Positions 49,474-58,637 of a DNA stretch of 64,000 bases are shown piece after piece. Both the position numbers and the translations under genes were made by a program. The notes beneath the pieces are model-generated. The model made no database searches. It saw nothing but the letters and a program-made list of their open reading frames with translations, and was not told the DNA's origin. The first letter of the stretch is position 1, and each line of letters opens with the position of its first letter. Source of the DNA: Paenibacillus barcinonensis (GTDB lineage Bacteria; Bacillota; Bacilli; Paenibacillales; Paenibacillaceae); assembly GCF_003217495.1 (NCBI RefSeq), contig NZ_QJSW01000005.1, positions 1 through 64,000 on the forward strand, written 5' to 3'.

Positions 49474-49596
49474 TATATGCCGCTTTCGTGGATCTGCAGC
49501 CATGCAGACAAACGAACAATGAACCGACAGAAGACAGACTGAAGTCTGAGCAGACGTTAGCATTAATCTGCACAGGCCTTGGGATGGGAGAGCATG

Positions 49597-50013
49597 ATGA
49601 AAAAATTAGGTTTGGACTACGGGGACCGCAGAATCGGAGTTGCCGTGAGTGACGCCTTCGGTTGGACTGCCCAGGGATTGGAAGTGCTTGAACGCCGCCG
49701 GGATGAAGGTGAGTTCACGCGAATTGCTGCATTGGTGCGAGAGCACGAGATCAGCGAGATTGTGGTTGGACTCCCCAAGAACATGAACGGTACCGTAGGG
49801 CCGCGCGGTGAACTTTGCATTGCGTTTGCCGAACGCCTGCGGGGCGAGCTGAATTTACCTGTTCACCTTTGGGATGAACGGCTGACAACGATGGCAGCCG
49901 AACGTACGCTGATTGAAGCGGATGTCAGCCGGAAAAAACGCAAACAGGTTGTGGACAAAATGGCCGCCAGCCTGATTTTGCAAAATTATTTGGATGCCAA
50001 TAGTAAAAGGTGA
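49597..50013 (+). CDS. ruvX: Holliday junction resolvase-like protein RuvX (YqgF)
   Basis: 138 residues of RNase H-like fold: KLGLDYGDRRIGVAVSD (first catalytic Asp), EIVVGLPKNMNGTVGPRG, and LWDERLTTMAAE with the last acidic pair, then SRKKRKQVVDKMAA. Work on orthologues points to a role in pre-16S rRNA 5' processing as well as DNA resolution. ATG 49597 has GGGAG six bases upstream; an adjacent ATG lies at 49594. Confidence 0.94.
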   Translation: MKKLGLDYGDRRIGVAVSDAFGWTAQGLEVLERRRDEGEFTRIAALVREHEISEIVVGLPKNMNGTVGPRGELCIAFAERLRGELNLPVHLWDERLTTMAAERTLIEADVSRKKRKQVVDKMAASLILQNYLDANSKR

Positions 50014-50025
50014 GGGGGATCAACA

Positions 50026-50325
50026 ATGGCTGAAGATCAACTGGGTATGGAAGAAGAAGCTGAGATCATTTACATTGCAGATGATGAGGGTAATGAAGAG
50101 GAATTTGAAGTCATCATGAAATTCGAAGTAGACGGTTCGGAGGCCAAGTATATGATGGTTGCTCCGGTTGAACCTGAAGATGGCGAGACGGATGTCTATG
50201 CATTCCGTTATGAAGAAGAAGGCGACGATATCAAACTTTTCGTGATCCAAGATGATGCCGAGTGGGATATTGTCGAGGAGACCTTTAATACATTTCTTGC
50301 TGAAGATGAAGAGGAAGCGAACTAA
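50026..50325 (+). CDS. DUF1292 protein (YrzB-like), first copy
   Basis: A very acidic 99-residue protein: EEEAEIIYIADDEGNEEEFEV at the start, then DVYAFRYEEEGDDIKLFVI and EWDIVEETFNTFL. This is the conserved DUF1292 pattern; function unknown. GAGGGGGA precedes the ATG. The next gene starts on the base after its stop codon. Confidence 0.9.
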   Translation: MAEDQLGMEEEAEIIYIADDEGNEEEFEVIMKFEVDGSEAKYMMVAPVEPEDGETDVYAFRYEEEGDDIKLFVIQDDAEWDIVEETFNTFLAEDEEEAN

Positions 50326-50640
50326 ATGACGGAATATAATCGCAAGGACCTGAAATGGACAGATTCGCTGCGTCTGGCATTCGGTGCTCATGTAGAGCTC
50401 GAGGAAGAGAACGGTAAATCACATCCGTACGAACTGCTCGCTGAATTTGAAGTTCATGGGCAGCAGTACGCGGTACTCCGCAGTTCATTGCGTCCGTATG
50501 ACGAAGTTGAGCTGCTGCGGGTTCTACCTGGCAGTGAAGACCAGATCATGCCGGAATTAGTTACGATTGATGATGACGATGAGTGGGAGAGCATCTCGGA
50601 GCTTTATGATGAATGCACTCTCCCGATTGACGAGGATTAA
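50326..50640 (+). CDS. DUF1292-like protein, second copy
   Basis: 104 residues. Its ATG directly follows the TAA of the first DUF1292 gene. It keeps the general layout (SHPYELLAEFEVHGQQYAVL, acidic end DDDDEWESISELYDE) but is less conserved. It likely arose by duplication; possibly it partners with the first copy. It has no ribosome site of its own except GAGGAAG within the upstream gene. Confidence 0.8.
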   Translation: MTEYNRKDLKWTDSLRLAFGAHVELEEENGKSHPYELLAEFEVHGQQYAVLRSSLRPYDEVELLRVLPGSEDQIMPELVTIDDDDEWESISELYDECTLPIDED

Positions 50641-50664
50641 TCAGCTTCAAATTGAAAAAACCGG

Positions 50665-50689
50665 AAGGGCGGAGCAGTCCGCTCTTTTT
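50665..50689 (+). terminator. terminator before mltG
   Basis: AAGGGCGGA ... TCCGCTCTT with a four-base loop and TTTTT, 25 bases after the DUF1292 stop. The stem sits close to the mltG ribosome site, so it could attenuate rather than end the operon. Confidence 0.7.
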
Positions 50690-50715
50690 GGTTGTGTAAA
50701 GGAGTTGTTTCTCTG

Positions 50716-51756
50716 TTGAAAGGCAAAGTCATAGGTAGCCTGTTGCTCGTGCTGCTGCTTCTTGCAGTTGGGGCCGGCGGTTATATCTGGAGCTTGATGC
50801 GTCCGGTGCAAGCCTCTTCCGAGCCTGTCGTGTTTGAAATTAAAAGCGGGGCAGGAACTTCCCAGATCGCGGATCAGCTTCAGCAAGAAGGGCTGATACG
50901 GAACAGTCTGGTGTTCAAGGGGTATTTGAAATGGAATAAACTTGGCGGTAAATTTATGGCCGGAACGTACGCGATGAATCCGGGTGTAACGTTTGATGAG
51001 ATCATTCATAAACTGAACAGCGGTGATGTCGTTCCCGAGGAGATGGTGAAATTCACCATACCGGAGGGATACACCGTTCTGCAAATGGCGGACAAGCTAT
51101 CGGCAGAGGGGATTGTGGATAAAAAGGAATTCCTCAAGCTGGCGAACGAGCCATCGGCCTTTGATGTGGAGATAATCAAAAATATGCCGGTGGATGAGGA
51201 AATGCGATATGCACTGGAAGGCTACCTGTTCCCGGAGACATATGAAATGAAAAAGGGCAGCACAACCCATGAGGTGATGCAGCGGATGCTTGAGGAATTT
51301 CAGACGAGAGTAAATTCTATCCCCGATTTACAAGCAAAGCTTGAGGAGAAGAAGCTTTCGTTGCATGAATTGTTAACGATCGCATCACTGGTAGAACGAG
51401 AAGTGGTTGTGGACAAAGAACGTGCATTGGTAGCAGGTGTAATCTATAATCGGATCAAAGAGGACATGAAGCTGGAGATTGATGCAACGGTTCAGTATCT
51501 GCTGGATAAGCCGAAAGCAAGGCTGCTGTTCAAAGATTTGAAGGTGGAAAGCCCATATAATACGTATTTGAACAAAGGATTGCCGCCGGGACCTATTGCC
51601 AGTCCGAGTCTTGCTTCCATCAAGGCCGCGCTGAGTCCAGAGGCTTCGGAATATCTGTTTTATGTAACAAAGAAAGATGGTACGTCAGGGCATCTCTTTG
51701 CCAAGACATACAAGGAACATGAGCAAAATATAGCCAAAAGTAAGGCTGCGCAATAA
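50716..51756 (+). CDS. mltG: endolytic murein transglycosylase MltG
   Basis: MltG cleaves nascent peptidoglycan strands at the membrane and sets strand length. The 346-residue protein has one N-terminal membrane helix (SLLLVLLLLAVGAGGYIW), a LysM-like region (FEIKSGAGTSQIADQL), and the YceG domain with the catalytic Glu in LTIASLVEREV, then SPYNTYLNKGLPPGPIASP. Start TTG 50716 is chosen with AAAGGAG 11 bases upstream; CTG 50713 or GTG 50692 are alternatives. Confidence 0.94.
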   Translation: MKGKVIGSLLLVLLLLAVGAGGYIWSLMRPVQASSEPVVFEIKSGAGTSQIADQLQQEGLIRNSLVFKGYLKWNKLGGKFMAGTYAMNPGVTFDEIIHKLNSGDVVPEEMVKFTIPEGYTVLQMADKLSAEGIVDKKEFLKLANEPSAFDVEIIKNMPVDEEMRYALEGYLFPETYEMKKGSTTHEVMQRMLEEFQTRVNSIPDLQAKLEEKKLSLHELLTIASLVEREVVVDKERALVAGVIYNRIKEDMKLEIDATVQYLLDKPKARLLFKDLKVESPYNTYLNKGLPPGPIASPSLASIKAALSPEASEYLFYVTKKDGTSGHLFAKTYKEHEQNIAKSKAAQ

Positions 51757-51770
51757 GCGGAGGGGATTAG

Positions 51771-52700
51771 ATGAGTAACAAACATGAACTGCTCGTGACA
51801 GCGGCTAATGTAAAAGAGGCGGAAGCATTGCTTCAGGCCGGAGCAGATGCTTTATTAATTGGAGATGACCGCTTTGGCATGCGCCTGCCGGGCAGCTTCA
51901 GTGTGGAGGAAACGGCAGAGGTGGCAGCTTTGGCTGCCAAGCATAACGCAAAGGTTATTGTGTCCATGAACAACCTCATGTCCAATGAATTATTGAAAGA
52001 ATTGCCTGAATATGTGCAAGCATTGGGACGGATTGGTGTGCACGCAGTCGAGTTTAATGACCCGTCCGTATTGGCTGCAATCAAGGAGCATGCTCCGCAC
52101 ATTCGTTTGCACTGGAACGCCGAGATGACGTCCACGAACTATGCCACGGCTAACTATTGGGGAACCAAAGGGGCCGGACGGGTGGTGCTTGCGCGGGAGC
52201 TGAACATGGACGAGATCACGGAGATGGTTCCCTTTTTAAAAGTGGAGGCACAGGTTCAGGTTCATGGCATGACCAACATTTATCACTCCAAGCGCAGTCT
52301 GGTGCAAAGTTACATGGCTCACCAGGGGCGTCCGGTAGAAGGACATCTTGGCAAGGAACGTGGTTTATTCCTGATTGAGGCAGAGCGGCGGGATGAGAAA
52401 TTCCCGATCTATGAGGATATGAACGGAACACATATTATGAGCTCTGAGGATATTTGCATTCTGGAGGATCTTCATCTGATGATGGAGGCAGGTGTGCATA
52501 GCTTCAAGGTGGAGGGCATTCTGAAACCTTTGGCTTATAATGAAGCTGTTGTTAGGGCTTATCGTCAGGCGATTGATCTGTATGAAGCTGACCCGGATTC
52601 GTATGAATATGACGAGCAGTGGCTGAAGGAAGTTCATGAGTTGCAGGACCCTGAGCGAGAATTGTCGTTTGGATTTTTTTACAAAGAACAAGTGTATTAA
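51771..52700 (+). CDS. trhP1: U32 family protein, tRNA 5-hydroxyuridine pathway (TrhP1/YrrN-like)
   Basis: 309 residues with a TIM-barrel start (LLVTAANVKEAEALLQAGADALLIGDD) and the SFKVEGILKPLAYNEAVVRAYRQAID end common to U32 proteins. It lacks the Cys cluster of its neighbour, as YrrN does. In B. subtilis YrrN and YrrO are needed for prephenate-dependent 5-hydroxyuridine at tRNA U34. The older label is peptidase U32. GGAGGGG precedes the ATG. The methyltransferase gene trmR (yrrM) that sits before it in B. subtilis is absent here. Confidence 0.88.
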   Translation: MSNKHELLVTAANVKEAEALLQAGADALLIGDDRFGMRLPGSFSVEETAEVAALAAKHNAKVIVSMNNLMSNELLKELPEYVQALGRIGVHAVEFNDPSVLAAIKEHAPHIRLHWNAEMTSTNYATANYWGTKGAGRVVLARELNMDEITEMVPFLKVEAQVQVHGMTNIYHSKRSLVQSYMAHQGRPVEGHLGKERGLFLIEAERRDEKFPIYEDMNGTHIMSSEDICILEDLHLMMEAGVHSFKVEGILKPLAYNEAVVRAYRQAIDLYEADPDSYEYDEQWLKEVHELQDPERELSFGFFYKEQVY

Positions 52701-52717
52701 TCGAAGAGGTGAACATG

Positions 52718-54046
52718 ATGGAAACAGTGGCGGTCAAGCGGAAGTTCTCGGGTAAACGTAACCGTCTGGATAAACCGGAGTTGCTGGCTCCGGCGGGAAA
52801 TCTGGAAAAATTAAAGTTTGCAATTCACTATGGTGCAGATGCTGTATATATTGGCGGACAGGCCTATGGGCTGCGTTCCAACGCAGATAACTTCAGTTTT
52901 GAAGAGATGCGTGAAGGTGTAGAATTTGCTAAAAAGTATGGAGCTAAGGTATTCGTGGCAACGAATATTTATGCCCATAACGAAGATGTGGCAGGCATTG
53001 AGGCGTACTTGCAGAGCCTGTATGATGCGGGCATCTCCGCAGTTATTGTTGCCGATCCGGCAATTATCGAGGTAGCATTGCGTGCGGTACCAGGCCTTGA
53101 GGTGCATCTTAGCACACAGCAGTCTACATTGAACTGGCAGGCTGTGAAGTTCTGGAAGGATGAAGGGCTGCCACGAGTGGTGCTCGGCCGTGAAACAAGC
53201 TTTGAAGAGATTGAGGAAATCAAGAATCATGTCGATATCGAGATCGAAGCGTTCATTCATGGCGCGATGTGTTCCTCCTATTCCGGACGCTGTGTGTTGT
53301 CGAACCATTTTACAGACCGCGATTCCAACCGTGGGGGCTGCTGCCAGTCTTGCCGCTGGAAGTATGACCTGTTCGAGGACGCGAGAGAGGATACGGTCTG
53401 GGTAAGTGAAGAGGACATGCAGATGAAGGCCCCTGCACCATTCAAGCTGGGTGAAAATCAACTGCCTCTATTCCAGGAGCAGGATAACGCCTTCTCTATG
53501 GGGTCGAAGGATCTGTGCATGATCGGGCACATTCCCGAACTGATTGATGTAGGTGTGGACAGCTTCAAGATTGAAGGCCGCATGAAATCCATTCATTATG
53601 TTGCAACGGTTGTCAACGTATATCGTCAGGCGATTGATTCGTATATGGCTGATCCTGAAAATTATGTGCTGAAACCGGAGTGGGTGGAGGAGATGAACAA
53701 GGCGGCAAATCGTCCGCTGAATACAGGTTTCTTCTACGATACGCCAGATCACGAGGATCATATCTATGAGCCGGAGGAAAAAGCAGTCCCTTACGATTTC
53801 GCTGGTCTCGTTATGGATTATGATGCAGCTACAGGTATGGCAACAATTCAACAGCGGAACCACTTCAAACCGGGACAGGAGATTGAATTTTTCGGTCCTA
53901 ACGGTACGTTCTTTAAACAGGTGGTTGGGGAAATTCAGGATCAAGAGGGGAAAGTGCTTGATGCTGCCCGCCATCCGTTGCAGCTAGTGAAGATGAAAGT
54001 CGATCAGCCAGTGTCCTACTTTGATATGATGAGAAAAAAGAAGTAG
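52718..54046 (+). CDS. trhP2: U32 family protein, tRNA 5-hydroxyuridine pathway (TrhP2/YrrO-like)
   Basis: 442 residues: KPELLAPAGNLEKLKFAIHYG, then the U32 signature FIHGAMCSSYSGRCVLSN and the Cys-rich GGCCQSCRWKYDL, which may bind an Fe-S cluster, and the C-terminal barrel with KPGQEIEFFGP. It works with the preceding gene on tRNA U34. GAGGTGA ends five bases before ATG 52718; ATG 52715 is also in frame. It is 17 bases after trhP1. Confidence 0.9.
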   Translation: METVAVKRKFSGKRNRLDKPELLAPAGNLEKLKFAIHYGADAVYIGGQAYGLRSNADNFSFEEMREGVEFAKKYGAKVFVATNIYAHNEDVAGIEAYLQSLYDAGISAVIVADPAIIEVALRAVPGLEVHLSTQQSTLNWQAVKFWKDEGLPRVVLGRETSFEEIEEIKNHVDIEIEAFIHGAMCSSYSGRCVLSNHFTDRDSNRGGCCQSCRWKYDLFEDAREDTVWVSEEDMQMKAPAPFKLGENQLPLFQEQDNAFSMGSKDLCMIGHIPELIDVGVDSFKIEGRMKSIHYVATVVNVYRQAIDSYMADPENYVLKPEWVEEMNKAANRPLNTGFFYDTPDHEDHIYEPEEKAVPYDFAGLVMDYDAATGMATIQQRNHFKPGQEIEFFGPNGTFFKQVVGEIQDQEGKVLDAARHPLQLVKMKVDQPVSYFDMMRKKK

Positions 54047-54158
54047 GTTATTCTGTCATCGAAGTGGGTTGGTTGATAGGAATGAGAGAACTTGAGTCAG
54101 GCATGTCCTAGCTATATATACCTATGAATCCACCTTCGGTACTAAAGAATAATAAAAG

Positions 54159-54202
54159 AACATCTCCAAACCATCAGAAATGAGGTGGAGGAGATGTTTT
54201 TC
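54159..54202 (+). terminator. terminator after trhP2 (first of two)
   Basis: AACATCTCC ... GGAGATGTT with TTTTTC after the stem. A second hairpin follows a few bases later. Confidence 0.75.
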
Positions 54203-54209
54203 GAATAAC

Positions 54210-54248
54210 AGACCCCCGTATATCGGTAAATGGGTCTCTTTTTTTTAT
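54210..54248 (+). terminator. terminator after trhP2 (second of two)
   Basis: AGACCC ... GGGTCT followed by CTTTTTTTT. With the preceding hairpin it isolates the chemoreceptor gene. The rest of the 327-base gap before that gene is AT-rich and holds no recognisable gene. Confidence 0.75.
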
Positions 54249-54373
54249 AGAAAAATAGGAAAAAAGTTGTAATATATTTCCGAGAAATTGGAGGGAAAGA
54301 GGGAAAGTTGTCGAATACTACATATTTATAGGGGAGAGATTAAAAATCTAACAAGAAAATTACTGGCAGGTGA

Positions 54374-56662
54374 ATGGGATTGGTTCAAAAGAAGGATAAA
54401 GACAGTGGGGAACAGTTTACACAGCCCGAACAGGCTAAGCCTGATAAGACACAGAAGGTGAAAAAAGTTAAACCGGTTAAAATCAAAAAAGAAGGAGGCA
54501 ATAAAAAGCCTTTCAAGATTGATTTTAGTAAAATCCGGCTTAATCGAGTTAAGACGGACTGGATCAAGAAACAGCTCAAAAATAGAGATTGGAAGGGACT
54601 CGGAGGAACGTCGTTTAGACAGATTAGAAGAGTGAATCCAGCCAAGTCTGTGGGGGTTAAGCTATTTTTAATCTTCTTTGCAGCCATCATGATCGTAGTA
54701 GTCAGTTTGGGTCTATTATCCTATTCAAAAGCTAAAAACACCATTGAGATCAACGCATCCAGAGCGAATCAGGAAACAATTGATCAAACGAAACAGAAGC
54801 TTGATATCATTCTGGAGAGATTTGTGGATACGTCTACACAGATTTTCTTTGATCCAGAGATGCAGAGTTTGCTACAGAAAATGTCAGATCCGAATCTGAC
54901 AGCGTATGATACATTCGTGAATACGAGCTCGATCAATAAACAGTTATCGAATGTTGCGTTTACAAATAAATCTATGGAAGCGATTTATCTTGTGCCTACA
55001 GACGAATCAAAATCGGTGATGGGCACAGGCAACAGCAGCTCATCCATGGGAAGCATTCGTCAGGAGCCTTGGTACAACGAGCTTATTTCGCAGGGCGGAT
55101 ATCGCTGGCTCCCTACAGAGGAGAAGAAGGACGGATCATCAGCAACCTTCCGAATTGCACGCTCTATGAAGAACCTGCAAGGCACGACACAATCCTACGT
55201 GCTGATCATTGAGTTGAAGCTGGAGGTGCTGGAAGAACAGTTGAAATCACTGGATCTGGGGCCAGGTTCGGTACTTCAACTGATTGCGCCTGATAACCGA
55301 GTGGTTGCTTCTACTCTTCCTGATCGTATTGGCAAAGCAACAGAGCTTACTTTTGTCAAAGATTTAAAGGAAGCAGGAGGAAGTACCAATGCCGAATATG
55401 AGGTGGATGGCAAATCAACCAACATGCTGGCTGTATACAGCACGATGGAGACATCAGGCTGGAAGCTCATCGGTCTGATTCCTACTTCAATGCTGGTTAA
55501 AGACGCCAAAGGCATTCTGACACTAACCCTGTGGATGGCGCTTGTAGATGCCGCTATTGCGGTATTGATCGGTGTATGGATGGTTCGCATGATTGCTCGT
55601 CCACTTAGCAGATTGAAAGACTTGATGCAGGAGGGCGCGAAGGGGAATCTGAAAGTGAGAACTCCATTTGCTTCCAAAGACGAGATTGGACAGTTGTCCG
55701 CCGCATTTAATACGATGATGGAGCAGATTACCAATCTGGTTGAGCAAACCAATCGTACAGCACAGGAAGTGCTGGATACAGCCGCAGAATTGAGCAACGC
55801 ATCGAAGAAAACAGCGGTGTCTGCATCTGAAATCGCTGTGGCTACGGAAGAAATTGCTGGTGGCGCAGGCAGTCTCGCGACAGAGGCAGAAAGAGGAAAT
55901 GAGTTAACGGACAACATTTCTCGCCAGATGGAAAGTGTTATTGCTGCCAATGAGGAGATGGGCGATTCGGCCCGTCATGTAGAGAAATCCAGTCAGACGG
56001 GAACACAGCATCTGAATCAATTGATGACCAAAACACAGAAAACCGAAGAAATGATCGGCGCATTGGTGAGAAAAGTGGATTCGTTGAAGGAAAGCACATC
56101 GTCTGTATTAAAAGTGCTGGATGTCATGCAAAATATTACGAAACAAACGAACATCTTGTCTCTTAATGCAACGATTGAAGCGGCGCGTGCAGGAGCGGCA
56201 GGTCGTGGATTTATGGTTGTAGCGGATGAAGTACGTCAGCTCGCAGCCCAGTCCAGACAGTCCATTGATATGGTCGGAGAGATTACCGACAAAATCATGT
56301 CAGAGATGAACGAAACGGTTGAAGCCCTGTCGGATGCCTACCCACTATTCAAAGAACAGATGGATGCGGTGAAGGATACCAATGTGATCTTTGCTTCTGT
56401 ACAGGAGCAAATGGGAGCATTCGTGGAACGTCTGGGTATGGTTACAGGCTCTATTGGAGAACTGAGCAAATCTCAGGCTACGCTGTCTGAAGCGATGAGT
56501 AATGTCAGTGCGGTCGCTGAAGAGTCCTCCGCTACTTCTGAGGAAGTAGCTTCACTGAGCAGTGAACAACAGAATATCAGTAACCAGCTAGTAAGTCTAT
56601 CTGGTAAGCTGGAGAATGTGTCCAATGAACTGAAAGACACGCTGTCACGTTTCACCGTATAA
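54374..56662 (+). CDS. methyl-accepting chemotaxis protein with basic N-terminal extension
   Basis: A 762-residue chemoreceptor. Residues 1-93 form a cytosolic, Lys/Arg-rich tail (about 28 basic residues) before the first membrane helix (94-116), which is not usual. Then come a double-Cache-like sensor (about 120-375), a second helix (ILTLTLWMALVDAAIAVLIG), HAMP, and the coiled-coil signalling domain with the tip NILSLNATIEAARAGAAGRG and VVADEVRQLAAQS for CheA/CheW contact. No C-terminal CheR-binding pentapeptide. The ATG at 54374 is immediately after AGGTGA; TTG 54380, six bases after it, may be the true start. The ligand is unknown. Confidence 0.93.
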   Translation: MGLVQKKDKDSGEQFTQPEQAKPDKTQKVKKVKPVKIKKEGGNKKPFKIDFSKIRLNRVKTDWIKKQLKNRDWKGLGGTSFRQIRRVNPAKSVGVKLFLIFFAAIMIVVVSLGLLSYSKAKNTIEINASRANQETIDQTKQKLDIILERFVDTSTQIFFDPEMQSLLQKMSDPNLTAYDTFVNTSSINKQLSNVAFTNKSMEAIYLVPTDESKSVMGTGNSSSSMGSIRQEPWYNELISQGGYRWLPTEEKKDGSSATFRIARSMKNLQGTTQSYVLIIELKLEVLEEQLKSLDLGPGSVLQLIAPDNRVVASTLPDRIGKATELTFVKDLKEAGGSTNAEYEVDGKSTNMLAVYSTMETSGWKLIGLIPTSMLVKDAKGILTLTLWMALVDAAIAVLIGVWMVRMIARPLSRLKDLMQEGAKGNLKVRTPFASKDEIGQLSAAFNTMMEQITNLVEQTNRTAQEVLDTAAELSNASKKTAVSASEIAVATEEIAGGAGSLATEAERGNELTDNISRQMESVIAANEEMGDSARHVEKSSQTGTQHLNQLMTKTQKTEEMIGALVRKVDSLKESTSSVLKVLDVMQNITKQTNILSLNATIEAARAGAAGRGFMVVADEVRQLAAQSRQSIDMVGEITDKIMSEMNETVEALSDAYPLFKEQMDAVKDTNVIFASVQEQMGAFVERLGMVTGSIGELSKSQATLSEAMSNVSAVAEESSATSEEVASLSSEQQNISNQLVSLSGKLENVSNELKDTLSRFTV

Positions 56663-56674
56663 AATGTTTGACGG

Positions 56675-56703
56675 AACCTGTCCCTGTTTGGGGCAGGTTT
56701 TCT
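56675..56703 (+). terminator. terminator after the chemoreceptor gene
   Basis: AACCTGTCCC ... GGGGCAGGTT (one G-T pair), loop TGTTT, ending in TTTTC. Confidence 0.8.
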
Positions 56704-56772
56704 TGATTTTTCCGGATAATTCCATACACCTTAACGGATAATAGTTGAAAAAGGTAAGGGTGGAATACTGAC

Positions 56773-58596
56773 GTGCAACTGCAGCTTGGATGGAAGCGCC
56801 GTATAGCGATGCTTTGCGCCGGCTTGACACTTATTTTTGCAATTCTGGCGCTAAGACTTGGCTGGATTCAGATGGCTCAGGTGAACCGGGTGATGCCAGG
56901 ATATCAACGAACGCTGCGTGAGATGTCAGTGCTGCAGCGAGAACGAGGTGTGATGCTTGATTCGGGCCGGGGGCAGTTTACGGATCATTATGGACGTCCA
57001 TTAACCGGCAGACTGGAATGGGGGCTTGTTTTTTTTCCAGGACAGCACCAATTGGACTCAAATTTGAAGACGCACAAACCTAAGAGGCAGTTCAAGCTAG
57101 AACAACTGGCGTCAATACTAAATAGCCGGACAGATTCGCTCAAAGCGGAGTGGCAGCAGGAGCAGACTCCTCATTTCTGGACTGGAGGTGGATCAGAACC
57201 GGTTCTGCTGAATGAAACGCAACGCTTACGCATACATGAACTGGGGATTGAAGGGATCGAAGTCTATCCTGTTATGGCGAGGTACGCTCACAAGGCAAGC
57301 GGCAGTCAATGGCTAGGATACCTGAATGAACAAGCCACAATAGCGGGGCAGTCAGGCAGTCATCAGGATGAGGTGAAGCAGCCTTATGCAATGAAGTCTG
57401 GGGCGGCCGGGCTGGAGAGAACGCTGGAGCCTCTATTACGAGGTGTTGGTCCGACTCTGGTGTCCCGGATGGTCTCGGGGAATGGACAGGTTATTTCGGA
57501 GATGCAGCCAAGAGTTATTGCACCTGCGAATCAACACTATCCTTTAATGGTGGAAACAACGATTGATGCTCGTATACAACAAGCTATTGAGGACCTTACG
57601 CAATCTTCGGGCATGCAGGAAGGCGCTGTCGTTGTACTGGATACGGCGAATGCAGATGTACGTGCCATGGTATCACGTCCTTTCTATGATCCGCAGCATG
57701 TGGACCCCAAGCACTCCTCCTCTTGGGGTAATCGAGCTATCCAGGGAGCGGTGCCAGGCTCTATTTTCAAAATAGTGACGGCAGCAGCCGCACTGGAGAA
57801 TGGTGTCGTTTCTCGGAATGAGCAGTTCCACTGTGAAGGTAAATACGGAAAATACGGTCTTTCCTGCTGGAAGCAGCATGGACATGGGGAGCTGAATCTG
57901 GAGCAGGGCTTTGCCGAGTCCTGCAACATTGTTTTTGCTGAAATTGCCCGCAGACTGCACACGGAGCAATTGGAACAGACTGCGGATCTTCTGGGGCTTG
58001 CACGTACCGTAGGCTGGCAGGAGCAGCATATTGCGGGTATGCCTGTGTTGAAGCATTTTGATCATGAAGAGTCAGGGCGTATTCGAACGGAAGCCGTCAA
58101 GTCTGACGATGAAGGGGCCAGAATCCAGACAGCGATTGGACAGCGGGACGCTTTGGTTACTCCATTACAGGCGGCTAACCTGATGGTGACACTGCTGCAT
58201 GATGGCCAAGTGACGGCTCCCCGTCTTGTACAGCGTATTCGGTATGCGGACGGAGGAACAATGCTGGAAATGCCCTTACATGCATCTCCATCTGCAGCAG
58301 GACAGATATCCCCGACTACCGCACATCAGCTATTGAGCTGGATGCATACTGTTGTTCGCAAGGGCACAGGAAAATCCCTGCAGCATGCGAGGTGGCATGT
58401 TGCAGGGAAGTCAGGAACAGCTCAGGTGATGCACAAGGGAAAACCTAAAAACCATCAATGGTTTATCGGATACGGCCCCATCGAAGACCCGAAATATGCT
58501 GTTGCTGTGCTCGTGCAGAACGTCTCACCGAGCAGTGCTCATCAAGCGACAGCTTTATTTGGAAAGGTGATGGACTACTTGGCAAGCTCAAATTGA
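56773..58596 (+). CDS. class B penicillin-binding protein (PbpI-like transpeptidase)
   Basis: 607 residues: a membrane anchor (AMLCAGLTLIFAILALRLGW, about 12-31), a dimerisation/pedestal domain (RGVMLDSGRGQFTDHYGRPLT, GAAGLERTLEPLLRG), and a transpeptidase with the SxxK motif PGSIFKIV, SxN motif ESCNIVF and KSGTA motif (GKSGTAQV). It cross-links peptidoglycan. Its place near the trhP genes matches B. subtilis pbpI (yrrR), a vegetative to sporulation class B PBP, but orthology is not proven. GTG start with AAGGGTGG upstream. Confidence 0.9.
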   Translation: MQLQLGWKRRIAMLCAGLTLIFAILALRLGWIQMAQVNRVMPGYQRTLREMSVLQRERGVMLDSGRGQFTDHYGRPLTGRLEWGLVFFPGQHQLDSNLKTHKPKRQFKLEQLASILNSRTDSLKAEWQQEQTPHFWTGGGSEPVLLNETQRLRIHELGIEGIEVYPVMARYAHKASGSQWLGYLNEQATIAGQSGSHQDEVKQPYAMKSGAAGLERTLEPLLRGVGPTLVSRMVSGNGQVISEMQPRVIAPANQHYPLMVETTIDARIQQAIEDLTQSSGMQEGAVVVLDTANADVRAMVSRPFYDPQHVDPKHSSSWGNRAIQGAVPGSIFKIVTAAAALENGVVSRNEQFHCEGKYGKYGLSCWKQHGHGELNLEQGFAESCNIVFAEIARRLHTEQLEQTADLLGLARTVGWQEQHIAGMPVLKHFDHEESGRIRTEAVKSDDEGARIQTAIGQRDALVTPLQAANLMVTLLHDGQVTAPRLVQRIRYADGGTMLEMPLHASPSAAGQISPTTAHQLLSWMHTVVRKGTGKSLQHARWHVAGKSGTAQVMHKGKPKNHQWFIGYGPIEDPKYAVAVLVQNVSPSSAHQATALFGKVMDYLASSN

Positions 58597-58637
58597 ACTG
58601 TATATGGAAATAAATAATTTTGCTCAGTGGCCGTTCA

